A DNA stretch of 64,000 nt from Delftia tsuruhatensis NBRC 16741 (GTDB taxonomy: Bacteria; Pseudomonadota; Gammaproteobacteria; Burkholderiales; Burkholderiaceae_C). The position numbers and the translations under genes were made by a program. The stretch lies in assembly GCF_001571325.1 (NCBI RefSeq), contig NZ_BCTO01000007.1, positions 62,001-126,000 on the forward strand, written 5' to 3'. Positions within the stretch are counted from its first letter, which is position 1. Every line of letters begins with the position of its first letter. Below are positions 51,677 through 62,273 of this stretch, one piece after another. The notes beneath the pieces were generated by a model, which saw only the letters and a list, made by a program, of their open reading frames with translations, was not told the origin of the DNA and did not search any database.

Positions 51677-51790
51677 TCAACCCTGGCGCTGCTTGTGGCG
51701 CTGGTCCGTGCAGATCACTCGCACCACACCCTTGCGGCGGATGATCTTGCAGTTACGGCAGATTTTTTTGACCGAAGCCGAAACTCTCAT
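51677..51790 (-). CDS. rpmJ: 50S ribosomal protein L36
   Basis: 37 codons, [14 protein letters not shown] at the start, ending DQRHKQRQG. The zinc-ribbon ligands Cys11, Cys14, Cys27 and His32 are all present (C-plus form). It sits between secY and rpsM as usual, but infA is missing from its normal place between secY and rpmJ. Confidence 0.97.
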   Translation of the reverse strand: MRVSASVKKICRNCKIIRRKGVVRVICTDQRHKQRQG

Positions 51791-51922
51791 TTCATTCTCC
51801 TAAAACTCTACATCCGTTACGGCCTATCGACCGGGAAACATGCCCGCGATGGATAGATCGAATGGGCGTCTACTAACTCTTACTGGACCCGCCGGCACCG
51901 CCGGCCAGGCCCATCACTTAGT

Positions 51923-53242
51923 TCAATTGCCAAGTGTCGCTTTGAAGTTCGCCTTTTTGAGGAGCGATTCGTACTGTTGCGACATCATGTAGTTCTGCAC
52001 CTGGGCCATGAAGTCCATGGTCACCACCACAATAATCAGCAGTGATGTACCACCGAAGTAGAACGGGACGTTGTACTTCAGGATCAGGAACTCGGGCAAC
52101 AAGCACACGAATGTGATGTACACCGCACCAGCCAGGGTCAGGCGAACCAGGATCTTGTCAATGTAGCGGGCCGTCTGGTCACCGGGACGGATCCCGGGGA
52201 TGAAGGCACCACTCTTCTTCAGGTTGTCGGCGGTTTCCCGGCTGTTGAACACCAGGGCCGTGTAGAAGAAGCAGAAGAAGATGATGGCGGTGGCGTAGAG
52301 CATCACATAGATCGGCTGACCGGGGGTCAGCGTGCTAGCAATGTCCTTCAGCCAGCGCATGGATTCCCCTGCACTGAACCAGTTCACAACGGTCGCCGGC
52401 AGCAAGATGATCGAGGAAGCGAAGATGGGAGGAATGACCCCCGCCATGTTCAGCTTCAGCGGCAAGTGCGAAGACTGACCGCCATACACCTTGTTACCCA
52501 CCTGACGACGCGCATAGTTCACCAGGATCTTGCGCTGTCCCCGCTCGACAAACACGACGAAGTACGTCACGGCTGCCACCACGAGAACGATGAAGATCGC
52601 GGCCAGGATGCTCATGGCACCGGTGCGCACCAGCTCCAGCAGACCACCGATGGAGCTCGGCAGACCTGCGGCGATACCTCCAAAGATGAGGATCGAGATG
52701 CCGTTGCCCAGACCACGTTCCGTGATCTGTTCACCGAGCCACATCAGGAACATGGTGCCGGCCGTCAGGCTGACCACCGCCGTGAGGCGGAAGCCGAAAC
52801 CGGGGCTCAGAACCAGACCTGCGGAGCTTTCCAGAGCCACGGCAATTCCCAGGGACTGAAAAATCGCCAGGCCCAGAGTGCCATAGCGGGTGTACTGGGT
52901 GATCTTGCGACGACCCGATTCACCTTCCTTTTTCAGCTGCTCGAATGTAGGGACCACATAGGTCATGAGCTGCATGATGATCGATGCCGAGATGTACGGC
53001 ATGATCCCCAGTGCGAACACCGTGAAGCGCGACAGCGCCCCACCCGAGAACATGTTGAACAGATTGAGAATGCCGCCCTGCTGGCCATTGAACAGCTGCT
53101 GCAGCTGCGCTGGATCGATGCCCGGCACGGGGATATGAGCCCCGATGCGGTAAACGACCAGCGCGAGCAACAGAAAAACCAGACGGCGGCGAAGATCGCC
53201 GAATTTTCCGGTTTTTGCAATTTGAGCTGCGCTAGTAGCCAC
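51923..53242 (-). CDS. secY: Preprotein translocase channel subunit SecY
   Basis: 439 residues with ten membrane helices, [26 protein letters not shown] at the start and the plug region after it. Conserved loops include [16 protein letters not shown] and the cytoplasmic [20 protein letters not shown]. It forms the protein-conducting channel with SecE/SecG. It starts 24 bp after the rplO stop, so it is translated within the spc operon. Confidence 0.98.
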   Translation of the reverse strand: MATSAAQIAKTGKFGDLRRRLVFLLLALVVYRIGAHIPVPGIDPAQLQQLFNGQQGGILNLFNMFSGGALSRFTVFALGIMPYISASIIMQLMTYVVPTFEQLKKEGESGRRKITQYTRYGTLGLAIFQSLGIAVALESSAGLVLSPGFGFRLTAVVSLTAGTMFLMWLGEQITERGLGNGISILIFGGIAAGLPSSIGGLLELVRTGAMSILAAIFIVLVVAAVTYFVVFVERGQRKILVNYARRQVGNKVYGGQSSHLPLKLNMAGVIPPIFASSIILLPATVVNWFSAGESMRWLKDIASTLTPGQPIYVMLYATAIIFFCFFYTALVFNSRETADNLKKSGAFIPGIRPGDQTARYIDKILVRLTLAGAVYITFVCLLPEFLILKYNVPFYFGGTSLLIIVVVTMDFMAQVQNYMMSQQYESLLKKANFKATLGN

Positions 53243-53266
53243 GGATGTCTTCTTTCAGATCATTAA

Positions 53267-53698
53267 TCAGGCGATGCTGCCGCCGGCAGCTTCGATGGCA
53301 GCCTTGGCGCCGGCGGTAGCGCCGATGCCGTTGAGCTTGACAGCCTTGCTGATTTCACCGCTCTTGATGATCTTGACCACCTTTGCGATTTCACCAACCA
53401 GACCGGCTTGCTTCAGAGCTGCCAGATCGACTTCGGCCAGGCCCAGCTGTTCCAGAGCGGACAGGGTCACTTCTGCGTTGAACTTCAGCAGATGCGACTT
53501 GAAGCCACGCTTGGGCAGACGGCGCTGCAGAGGCATTTGACCGCCTTCGAAGCCCACCTTGTGGTAGCCACCCGAACGCGACTTCTGGCCCTTGTGACCA
53601 CGGCCGGCAGTCTTGCCCAGGCCGGAGCCGATGCCGCGGCCGACACGGCGCTTGGCATGCTTGGCACCTGCTGCAGGCTTGATGCTATTGAGTTCCAT
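53267..53698 (-). CDS. rplO: 50S ribosomal protein L15
   Basis: 143 residues, [20 protein letters not shown]. The Gly/Arg-rich N-terminal segment [20 protein letters not shown] threads into 23S rRNA. Two ATGs lie next to each other; 53698 is preferred because AAAGGA is then 6 bases upstream. spc operon order is normal here. Confidence 0.96.
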   Translation of the reverse strand: MELNSIKPAAGAKHAKRRVGRGIGSGLGKTAGRGHKGQKSRSGGYHKVGFEGGQMPLQRRLPKRGFKSHLLKFNAEVTLSALEQLGLAEVDLAALKQAGLVGEIAKVVKIIKSGEISKAVKLNGIGATAGAKAAIEAAGGSIA

Positions 53699-53709
53699 CA
53701 TCAATCCTT

Positions 53710-53892
53710 TCAGAGGACTTTGACCAGATAGCTGATCTTGTTGATCATGCCGCGCACAGCAGGCGTGTCCTGCAGTTCGCTGATGCTATTCAGCTTGCGC
53801 AGGCCCAGGCCACGGACGGTGGCGCGGTGCGATTCCTTGGTGCCAATGGGGCTGCGCACCAGTTGCACCTTCACGGTTTGTTGCGTTGTCAT
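53710..53892 (-). CDS. rpmD: 50S ribosomal protein L30
   Basis: 60 residues: [27 protein letters not shown], the short bacterial L30. It binds 23S rRNA near helix 38. It sits between rpsE and rplO with 11-14-bp gaps. Confidence 0.97.
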
Positions 53893-53906
53893 GTGATTGA
53901 CTCCGA

Positions 53907-54428
53907 TCAGGCGGTGAAGATGTCTTCAACCGACTTGCCGCGCTTGGCTGCCACTTCCGAAGGGGTCGTGGAGTTCTTCAGAGCGTCAAAAGTCGCGCGG
54001 ACCATGTTGTAGGGATTCGACGAGCCATGGCTCTTGGCCACGATGTCGGTGATGCCCAGCACTTCGAAGACGGCGCGCATCGGGCCGCCGGCGATGATGC
54101 CGGTACCCTTGGGAGCGGGGTTCAGCATCACGGATGCTGCGCCATGCTGACCCATCACGGTGTGATGGATCGAGCCGTTCTTCAGGGACACCTTGATCAT
54201 GTTGCGACGGGATTCTTCCATCGCCTTTTGCACGGCTGCAGGCACTTCCTTGGACTTGCCCTTGCCCATGCCAACACGGCCATCACCGTCGCCAACCACG
54301 GTCAGTGCAGCGAAGCCGAGGATACGACCGCCCTTCACAACCTTGGTGACGCGGTTCACCGCGATCATTTTTTCGCGCAGACCGTCGTCACGACCTTCGT
54401 CTTGCACCTTGGGAGAAAACTTTGCCAT
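53907..54428 (-). CDS. rpsE: 30S ribosomal protein S5
   Basis: 173 residues with the S5 double-stranded-RNA-binding domain ([44 protein letters not shown]) and the C-terminal domain around [15 protein letters not shown]. It lies at the mRNA entry site and contributes to accuracy. Confidence 0.98.
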
Positions 54429-54443
54429 TTCTATCCGCTCCGC

Positions 54444-54809
54444 TTAGAACTGCAGGCCGGCTTCACGAGCGGCTTCTGCCAAAGCCTTCACGCGGCCGTG
54501 GTATGCGAAACCAGCGCGATCGAAAGCCACTTTCTCCACGCCTGCAGCCTTGGCCTTCTCGGCAATGCGCTTGCCGATCAGCGTAGCGGCAGCCACGTTG
54601 CCACCCTTGCCGATGGCGCCCAGTTGGGTGCGCACTTCGGCTTCGGCAGTCGAGGCCGAAGCCAGCACCTTGGTGCCGTCTTCCGACACCACGCTTGCGT
54701 AGATGTGGAGGTTCGTACGGTTCACGCTCAGACGTGCCACGCCTTGCTGTGCAATGCGGATGCGGGTCTGGCGGGCACGACGGAGACGCTGCTCTTTCTT
54801 GGTCAACAT
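54444..54809 (-). CDS. rplR: 50S ribosomal protein L18
   Basis: 121 residues, [20 protein letters not shown], then [24 protein letters not shown] and the C-terminal [20 protein letters not shown]. It binds 5S rRNA with L5. Confidence 0.98.
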   Translation of the reverse strand: MLTKKEQRLRRARQTRIRIAQQGVARLSVNRTNLHIYASVVSEDGTKVLASASTAEAEVRTQLGAIGKGGNVAAATLIGKRIAEKAKAAGVEKVAFDRAGFAYHGRVKALAEAAREAGLQF

Positions 54810-54820
54810 AATGCAGCTCC

Positions 54821-55354
54821 TTACTTCTTCTTGGTCTCTTTGATCACGACCTTCTCATCCGAGTAACGGATGCCCTTGCCCTTGTAGGGCTCGGGAGGAC
54901 GAACGGCACGGATCTCAGCAGCCAGTTGGCCAACGGCCTGGCGGTCAGCACCCTTGACCACGATTTCCGTGGGCGTGGGGGTGGCAACAGTGATGCCGGC
55001 CGGCATTTCGAAGTTCACCGGGTGCGAATAGCCGATCGCGAGGTTCAGCTTGGCGCCAGAGGCCGAAGCCTTGAAGCCCACGCCGACCAGCGACAGCTTC
55101 TTCTCGAAGCCCTTGCTCACGCCCACCACCATGTTGTTCACCAGCTGACGCATGGTGCCGCTCATGGCGTTGGCTTCGCGCGAGTCGTTGACGGGCTCGA
55201 AAGACAGCTTGCCTTCGTTGTTGGAGATCTTCACCAGAACGTTCTGGGCCAGCGACAGCGTGCCGCCGGTGCCCTTCACATTGATCTGGTCAGCCTTGAT
55301 GGACACATCCACGCCTGCGGGGATGGCCACGGGAGTCTTTGCTACGCGAGACAT
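54821..55354 (-). CDS. rplF: 50S ribosomal protein L6
   Basis: 177 residues with two related domains, beginning [17 protein letters not shown]; the C-terminal signature [14 protein letters not shown] is present. It lies near the factor-binding site of the large subunit. The gap to rplR is 11 bp. Confidence 0.98.
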   Translation of the reverse strand: MSRVAKTPVAIPAGVDVSIKADQINVKGTGGTLSLAQNVLVKISNNEGKLSFEPVNDSREANAMSGTMRQLVNNMVVGVSKGFEKKLSLVGVGFKASASGAKLNLAIGYSHPVNFEMPAGITVATPTPTEIVVKGADRQAVGQLAAEIRAVRPPEPYKGKGIRYSDEKVVIKETKKK

Positions 55355-55378
55355 TTCAGTATTTCTCCTTAATGTCCG

Positions 55379-55774
55379 TTAGGCCACGTAGCACAGCACT
55401 TCGCCGCCCACGCCGGTGGCGCGTGCCTTGCGATCCGTCATCACGCCCTTGGGAGTGGTGACGATGGCCACGCCCAGACCGTTCATGACCTGGGGGATTG
55501 CGTCGCGGCCCTTGTACACGCGCAGGCCGGGACGGCTCACGCGCTCGATGCGCTCGATCACCGGACGGCCGGCGTAGTACTTCAGGGTAATTTCGAGTTC
55601 GGACTTGCCAGCGTCGGTCTTCACTTGGAAGCCGTCGATGTAGCCTTCATCCTTCAGCACCTGGGCGATGGCAACCTTGACCTTGGAGGAAGGAGCCGTC
55701 ACGGTGGTCTTGGAGACCATTTGTGCATTGCGGATGCGGGTCAGCAAGTCAGCGATGGGATCACTCATGCTCAT
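55379..55774 (-). CDS. rpsH: 30S ribosomal protein S8
   Basis: 131 residues, [20 protein letters not shown]; the C-terminal [17 protein letters not shown] is typical. The first of two ATGs (55774) is used because AGGAGA is 8 bases before it. In E. coli S8 binds spc mRNA near rplE and represses the operon. Confidence 0.98.
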   Translation of the reverse strand: MSMSDPIADLLTRIRNAQMVSKTTVTAPSSKVKVAIAQVLKDEGYIDGFQVKTDAGKSELEITLKYYAGRPVIERIERVSRPGLRVYKGRDAIPQVMNGLGVAIVTTPKGVMTDRKARATGVGGEVLCYVA

Positions 55775-55794
55775 GTTTAATCTCTCCTGCTTGC

Positions 55795-56100
55795 TTACCA
55801 GCTGGCCTTGGTGACACCGGGGATGTCGCCAGCGAAGGCCAGTTCACGGATCTTGGCGCGGCCCAGACCGAATTGACGGAAGGTGCCACGGGGACGACCC
55901 GTGATCTCGCAGCGGTTGCGCTGGCGAGTGGGGTTCGCGTTACGGGGCAGCTTCTGCAGGCCCAGGCGAGCGGCGTCGCGCTCTTCGTCGCTGCGCTTTG
56001 CGTCAGCGGCGATTGCCTTCAGTTCTGCGTACTTGGCAGCGTACTTGGCCGCCAGCTTTTCGCGCTTGAGTTCGCGCTGAATCAATGCAACTTTAGCCAT
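55795..56100 (-). CDS. rpsN: 30S ribosomal protein S14
   Basis: 101 residues, [20 protein letters not shown], ending [22 protein letters not shown]. This is the long, zinc-free form (no CxxC) found in most Proteobacteria. It sits in the head of the 30S subunit. Confidence 0.98.
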   Translation of the reverse strand: MAKVALIQRELKREKLAAKYAAKYAELKAIAADAKRSDEERDAARLGLQKLPRNANPTRQRNRCEITGRPRGTFRQFGLGRAKIRELAFAGDIPGVTKASW

Positions 56101-56108
56101 GCGCCACC

Positions 56109-56648
56109 TCAGTTCTTGAAGGGGAAACGGAAAGCGGCGAGCAGTGCCTTGCACTCGTCGTCGGTCTTTGCCGTAGTCGTGATGCTGATGTTCAGACCAC
56201 GCAGAGCGTCCACCTTGTCGTACTCGATTTCGGGGAAGATGATCTGTTCCTTGACGCCGACGTTGTAGTTGCCGCGACCGTCGAACGAACGGCCGGAGAT
56301 ACCACGGAAGTCACGCACGCGGGGCAGAGCCACGGTGACGAAACGATCCAGGAATTCATACATCTGAACGCCACGCAGGGTCACCATGCAGCCGATGGCC
56401 TGGCCTTCGCGGATCTTGAAGCCGGCGATAGCCTTCTTGGCCTTGGTCACCACGGGCTTCTGACCAGCAATCTTGGTCAGGTCGGCCACGGCGTTGTCCA
56501 TCACCTTCTTGTCGGCCACGGCTTCGCTCACACCCATGTTCAGGGTGATCTTGGTCAGGCGGGGCACTTCCATGGTGGAGGTGTAGCCGAACTTTTCCTT
56601 CAGTTCAGCCGCGATCTTTTCGCGATACAGTTTTTGCAGTCGTGCCAT
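56109..56648 (-). CDS. rplE: 50S ribosomal protein L5
   Basis: 179 residues. It includes [40 protein letters not shown] and [20 protein letters not shown]5 joins 5S rRNA to the central protuberance and contacts P-site tRNA. Confidence 0.98.
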   Translation of the reverse strand: MARLQKLYREKIAAELKEKFGYTSTMEVPRLTKITLNMGVSEAVADKKVMDNAVADLTKIAGQKPVVTKAKKAIAGFKIREGQAIGCMVTLRGVQMYEFLDRFVTVALPRVRDFRGISGRSFDGRGNYNVGVKEQIIFPEIEYDKVDALRGLNISITTTAKTDDECKALLAAFRFPFKN

Positions 56649-56658
56649 GTGTTACCCC

Positions 56659-56979
56659 TTAGGCCGCCTTGATTTCGGCGCCGTTGGACTTGAACACGCG
56701 AACGCGCGTGCCGTCGGCTTGCACCTTGATGCCCACGCGATCGGCCTTGCCGGTCGCTGCATTGAAGATGGCCACGTTGGATTGGTGGATAGGCATGGCC
56801 TTTTCCACGATGCCGCCGGTGGTGCCCTTCATGGGGTTCGGCTTGACGTGCTTCTTCACCAGGTTGATGCCGTCGATCAGCAGGTGGGAGTCGTCCTTGC
56901 GAGCCGAGACCACGCCTTGCTTGCCCTTGTCACGGCCGGTCAGCACGATGACTTGGTCGCCCTTGCGAATCTTGTTCAT
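56659..56979 (-). CDS. rplX: 50S ribosomal protein L24
   Basis: 106 residues with the N-terminal KOW motif ([20 protein letters not shown]) and [20 protein letters not shown]. It initiates large-subunit assembly. The gap to rplE is 10 bp. Confidence 0.98.
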   Translation of the reverse strand: MNKIRKGDQVIVLTGRDKGKQGVVSARKDDSHLLIDGINLVKKHVKPNPMKGTTGGIVEKAMPIHQSNVAIFNAATGKADRVGIKVQADGTRVRVFKSNGAEIKAA

Positions 56980-56989
56980 GGTGCTTCCT

Positions 56990-57358
56990 TTAGAGAACTT
57001 CAGGTGCCAGGGACACGATCTTCATGAACTTTTCGTTGCGCAGTTCACGAGTCACGGGGCCAAAGATGCGGGTGCCGATAGGCTCCAGCTTGGCGTTCAG
57101 CAGCACGGCGGCATTGCCGTCGAACTTGACGAGCGAGCCATCAGCGCGGCGAATACCCTTCGCCGTGCGCACCACGACCGCGCTGTAGACCTCGCCTTTT
57201 TTGACGCGTCCACGCGGTGCAGCTTCCTTGATGCTCACCTTGATGATGTCACCAACACTCGCATAGCGACGATGAGAACCGCCCAGCACCTTGATGCACT
57301 GAACAGACTTCGCGCCGGTGTTGTCGGCAACCTCTAACCGAGATTCTGTTTGGATCAT
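56990..57358 (-). CDS. rplN: 50S ribosomal protein L14
   Basis: 122 residues from [20 protein letters not shown], ending [12 protein letters not shown]. It bridges to 16S rRNA helix 14. It is the first gene of the ribosomal group in this window. The genes that normally precede it (rpsQ, rpmC, rplP) are absent: 678 bp of non-coding DNA and then glpD lie upstream, so the S10 operon is at another place. Confidence 0.98.
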   Translation of the reverse strand: MIQTESRLEVADNTGAKSVQCIKVLGGSHRRYASVGDIIKVSIKEAAPRGRVKKGEVYSAVVVRTAKGIRRADGSLVKFDGNAAVLLNAKLEPIGTRIFGPVTRELRNEKFMKIVSLAPEVL

Positions 57359-57492
57359 TTCAATATTCCCAACTTGCTCCAGCAAACACCCGACAGCCCC
57401 AGAGTCTTCTCAAGGGCCGCGAGCAGCCAGTCAGTCTTGGGCCCGTCGTCCACGCCGAAAACCATTTCTCGGCGCTTCCACTGGGCAGATAA

Positions 57493-57513
57493 CTTCACGA
57501 TTTTCACGTGAAG
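57493..57513. promoter_or_regulatory. 7-bp inverted repeat upstream of rplN
   Basis: CTTCACG-N7-CGTGAAG, perfect arms, about 135 bp upstream of the rplN start in the probable promoter region. It may be an operator; no T-run follows. Confidence 0.4.
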
Positions 57514-57664
57514 CATGGGATTGTCCCAGAAATTCCTTTGCGCGTCAAACCCTTAGCGACTTTTCCCGCCCCTGCCCGGCAGCGTTGCGCAACGCCCACA
57601 AGGGCGCCGGCAACCGAGGGGCCGCCCGGGCCTCCCGATCGGCCCATGCCACCGGAGACGCCCA

Positions 57665-57692
57665 TAAAAAAGCCGAGCCACGCGGGCTCGGC
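57665..57692 (-). terminator. Orphan rho-independent terminator
   Basis: On the minus strand GCCGAGCC and GGCTCGGC make a perfect 8-bp stem over a 5-base loop, followed by TTTTTT. No protein gene ends before it. The glpD terminator is 300 bp further upstream, so it may end a small RNA. Confidence 0.85.
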
Positions 57693-57989
57693 AAAGGGTG
57701 GCAGACTCAACGCAATTGTTGGCTGCGGACGGACCGCGCCGACGACGGCACAGACCGCGCAGCGGCTTTGGGGCCACCGCGTCGGGCTTGGGCGCGGCCC
57801 TTGCCCTGCGGAAAACGCACTTTCAAGCGCTTTCTTTTTGCTTCCCTCCCTCGTCAGCCTTGTGCTGGCTGCTGTTCACTGGCACTGAAGCTGGGCGCCA
57901 TGAACCGCATTCTCATTCATAAAACCAATCGAGTACATATATTCATCAATTTTGACAATCATTCGTGGCGCAAGCGTCTTACGCAGAAA

Positions 57990-58020
57990 GCACAACGCCC
58001 TGCGCTGCAGGGCGTTGTGC
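57990..58020 (-). terminator. glpD terminator
   Basis: GCACAACGCCCTGC and GCAGGGCGTTGTGC form a perfect 14-bp stem with a 3-base loop, 16 bp after the glpD stop, followed by TTTCT on the minus strand. Confidence 0.85.
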
Positions 58021-58036
58021 ATGGAGATGGACAGGA

Positions 58037-59626
58037 TCAGGCAGGCAGGTACTGCGCCGCCAGCGGCATGAAGTCCGCCAGGCCGGCGTCGTGTCCCAGC
58101 TCCTCCTGGAGGATGGCCGCCACGCGCGGGGCCACTTCGGCGGCCTTGCGCGCGTCGAGGAACAGCAGGCGGCTGCGGCGCGCCAGCACGTCTTCCACGG
58201 TGCGCGCGTATTCGAAGCGCGCGGCAAAGCGCACCATGGCTTCGTTCAGGCCGTCGGCCAGCCATTCGTCGTTGCCCGGCAACGCCTGCACCGCCGAGGC
58301 TTCCGTGCCGTAGGAATGCAGGCCCTGGATCTGGTTCATGCGGTGGTGCACGGCGGACTCGGCCGGGGCGCCGGCCAGCGGCAGGCGGGCCGTGACACCA
58401 CCGGGGCGGTGCGGCAGGCGGCCGATGGCAAAGCATTCGGAGAGCACGTCTTCGGCCATGGCGCGGTAGGTGGTCCACTTGCCGCCCGTGACGGTCACCA
58501 GGCCGGTGCGGCTGGACATGACGGTGTGCTCGCGGCTGATCTTCTTGGTGTTTTCGCCATCGTCGTCCTGGGGCTTGACCAGCGGGCGCAGGCCCACCCA
58601 CATGCTGCGCACGTCGGCCAGCGTGGGCTGGCGCGTGAGGTAGCGGCCTGCCTCGGTGAGGATGAAGTCCAGTTCTTCGGGGAAAGGCAGGGGTTCGCGC
58701 GCCAGGTCGTTGCGCGGCGTGTCGGTGGTGCCCAGGATGACCTTGCCCAGCCAGGGCACGGCAAAGAGCACGCGGCCGTCGGCCGTCTTGGGCACGAGCA
58801 GGGCATGGTCGCTGGGCAGGAAGTCGCGGTCCACGACCACGTGCACGCCCTGGCTGGGCGCGACCATGGGCTTGACGGGACGGCCCTGGGCCTCGGCGTC
58901 CTGCTGGCGGAACAGGTCCACCCAGGGGCCGGTGGCGTTGACCACGCACTTGGCGCGCAGCGTGAAGCGCCGGCCCGATTCCGTGTCTTCGCAGACCAGG
59001 CCGGCGACCTTGCCGCCTTCATGCAGCAGTTCAAGCGCGGGGCAGTAGTTGACCAGCAGCGCGCCCTTGGCAGCGGCCGTGCGGGCCAGCGCCAGCGCCA
59101 GGCGGGCATCGTCGAACTGGCCGTCCCAGTATTTGACGCCGCCCTTGAGGCCCTGCTGCCGCACGGTGGGCAGGCACTTCACGGTGCTGGAGCGCGAGAG
59201 GAATTCCGTGGCGCCCAGGCCTGCCTTGCCGGCCAGCGCGTCATACATCTTGAGGCCGATGCCGTAGAACGGCGTGTCCAGCAGCTTGTAGGACGGCATG
59301 ACGAAGGCCAGCGGCTGCGCCAGGTGGGGCGCGTTGTGCAGCAGCGTGGTGCGCTCATGCAGCGCTTCCCGCACCAGGGCGATGTTGCCCTGCGCCAGGT
59401 AGCGCACGCCACCATGGACCAGCTTGGTGGCACGCGAGGACGTGCCCTTGGCGAAGTCATGCGACTCCACCAGCACGACCTTGAACCCGCGCGCCGCCGC
59501 GTCCAGGGCCACGCCCAGGCCGGTGGCACCGCCGCCGATGATGGCCAGATCGTAGGTTTCAGGCTGGGCCAGGCGTTCCAGCAGGGCGGCGCGGCCGGTG
59601 GGCAGAGGGGAAGCAGCGAGGGACAT
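58037..59626 (-). CDS. glpD: Aerobic glycerol-3-phosphate dehydrogenase
   Basis: 529 residues from MSLAASPLPTGRAALLERLA. The FAD-binding site is YDLAIIGGGATGLGVALDAAARG, followed by SSRATKLVHGGVRYLAQGNIALV and GPWVDLFR; a C-terminal helical cap follows. It oxidises glycerol-3-phosphate to dihydroxyacetone phosphate at the inner membrane and passes electrons to quinone. An upstream in-frame extension to 59836 is AT-rich promoter DNA. It lies just downstream of the glycerol ABC importer genes and may be co-regulated by a GlpR-type repressor. Confidence 0.96.
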   Translation of the reverse strand: MSLAASPLPTGRAALLERLAQPETYDLAIIGGGATGLGVALDAAARGFKVVLVESHDFAKGTSSRATKLVHGGVRYLAQGNIALVREALHERTTLLHNAPHLAQPLAFVMPSYKLLDTPFYGIGLKMYDALAGKAGLGATEFLSRSSTVKCLPTVRQQGLKGGVKYWDGQFDDARLALALARTAAAKGALLVNYCPALELLHEGGKVAGLVCEDTESGRRFTLRAKCVVNATGPWVDLFRQQDAEAQGRPVKPMVAPSQGVHVVVDRDFLPSDHALLVPKTADGRVLFAVPWLGKVILGTTDTPRNDLAREPLPFPEELDFILTEAGRYLTRQPTLADVRSMWVGLRPLVKPQDDDGENTKKISREHTVMSSRTGLVTVTGGKWTTYRAMAEDVLSECFAIGRLPHRPGGVTARLPLAGAPAESAVHHRMNQIQGLHSYGTEASAVQALPGNDEWLADGLNEAMVRFAARFEYARTVEDVLARRSRLLFLDARKAAEVAPRVAAILQEELGHDAGLADFMPLAAQYLPA

Positions 59627-59734
59627 GGATCTTCGACGAAGGAATGTGGGGCAAGTTAACAGGGCGCCATGTAGCCGCCATGTCAGCACCCGGGACGCCA
59701 CGCCTGCGCCCAATGCGAAGGGGACGGAATCGGG

Positions 59735-59805
59735 TTTTCCGCTATTTTCGCTCGTTTTTGTATTTTTTTCTTCGCTATCTTTCGTTTCGTGTTTTTTGCA
59801 GTCAA
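59735..59805 (-). promoter_or_regulatory. Probable glpD promoter with repeated CGAAA motifs
   Basis: The minus strand has TTGACT (59805-59800) and, 17 bases on, a weak -10 AAAGAT. The tract downstream repeats CGAAA/GCGAA five times between 59749 and 59789. Such CGAAA repeats resemble operators of DeoR-type GlpR repressors. The block is strongly A-rich on this strand, in contrast to the surroundings. Confidence 0.5.
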
Positions 59806-59870
59806 CGAATTTGGAGATAGGCCGGGAGACCAGCACAGGGCATGTTGTCCAAAGCCGACACGGCCCAACT

Positions 59871-59970
59871 CAGGGACGCCGAGCAAGAGCCGCCTCGCGG
59901 CGAGGGCGTCGTCCCCCTCCCTTGCGAAGCAAGTAGAGAGGGGGAAGGCGCGCAAGCGCCTCAGGGGGTG
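59871..59970 (-). repeat. 3'-end intergenic repeat, copy 4
   Basis: Read on the minus strand it begins CACCCCCTGAGGCGC, then a GGCGC-TTGC-GCGCC hairpin, CCCCCTC...GAGGGGG and GACGCC...GGCGTCCC. It starts directly after the TAG of glpV. It is nearly identical to the copy at 62172. Confidence 0.88.
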
Positions 59971-61704
<1,734 letters not shown>

Positions 61705-61804
61705 CTGCCGTCTCCTAGATTCTTGCTGTCTCCCCGACATGCACATGCACCAGCGGGCCCCGGGGGAGCTTCGGACCCGGCTGTCGATAAATGGAATGAA
61801 GTGA

Positions 61805-62113
61805 TCAGCCTTTGCGCATCACGACGGCCAGCACGAGCATGGACAGCACGAAACTGATCCACACCGAAGGCTCGGCCTCCAGCGAGAACCACTGCGCCAT
61901 CTTCTCGCCCAGCCCCACCCAGGCCAGATTGACATAGGCCGCCAGCAGCAGCCCGATGAACAGCCGGTCCCCGCGCGTCGTCGCCATCGGCAGCCAGCCC
62001 TTGCGCATCACGGTCGGGCTGCGCAACTCCCACAGCGTCATGCCCACCAGCATCAGCACGATGCAACTGAAGAACACCGCCACCGGCAGCGTCCAGGCCA
62101 TCCAGGAAAACAT
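61805..62113 (-). CDS. glpU: DUF2160 small membrane protein
   Basis: 102 residues with three membrane segments (LPVAVFFSCIVLMLVGMTLWEL, LFIGLLLAAYVNLAWVGL, VWISFVLSMLVLAVVM). It lies between a permease and the binding-protein gene, the place of glpU in the Rhizobium glycerol operon; its role is unknown. AAAGGA precedes the ATG. Confidence 0.85.
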   Translation of the reverse strand: MFSWMAWTLPVAVFFSCIVLMLVGMTLWELRSPTVMRKGWLPMATTRGDRLFIGLLLAAYVNLAWVGLGEKMAQWFSLEAEPSVWISFVLSMLVLAVVMRKG

Positions 62114-62171
62114 TGACGAGTCCTTTCAGAAACAAAAACCACTGCCCGTCGAAACTGGCGCGGCCCCAAGC

Positions 62172-62272
62172 GAGGGACAGCAAGCAAGGGCCGCCCCGCC
62201 GCGAGGCTGTCGTCCCCCTCCCCCGCGAAGCGGGCAGAGAGGGGGAAGGCGCGCAAGCGCCTCAGGGGGTGC
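62172..62272 (-). repeat. 3'-end intergenic repeat, copy 5
   Basis: It begins CACCCCCTGAGGCGC right after the stop of glpQ and carries the same hairpins as copy 4. Here it lies inside an operon, between glpQ and glpU, so if it terminates it must do so only partly. Confidence 0.88.
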
Positions 62273-62273
62273 C

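Larger units (their letters stand above)
57359..58036. other. Long non-coding stretch between rplN and glpD
   Basis: This 678-bp stretch should contain the promoter of the spc group. I find no believable gene. It holds the glpD terminator (57990-58020), a second strong minus-strand terminator (57665-57692) that belongs to no visible gene, an inverted repeat near rplN (57493-57513), and an AT-rich patch at 57897-57962. The patch contains a 28-codon frame (57876-57962, MIVKIDEYMYSIG) without a ribosome site. Confidence 0.7.
59627..59970. other. glpV-glpD intergenic region
   Basis: This 344-bp gap holds, from right to left, the 3'-end repeat behind glpV (59871-59970), the T/A-rich tract with repeated TTCG motifs (59735-59797) and the glpD leader. 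No gene is seen in it. Confidence 0.7.

Noticed and set aside
51791-51922. A possible infA between secY and rpmJ
   Set aside because: The 132 bp are too short, and no frame resembles translation initiation factor IF-1.
57508-57888. A 126-codon plus-strand frame upstream of rplN
   Set aside because: Pro/Arg-rich composition, no ribosome site, and it crosses the orphan terminator.
57876-57962. A 28-codon frame on the minus strand
   Set aside because: AT-rich and protein-like in composition, but without a ribosome site or any recognisable family; kept only as a remark on the non-coding stretch.
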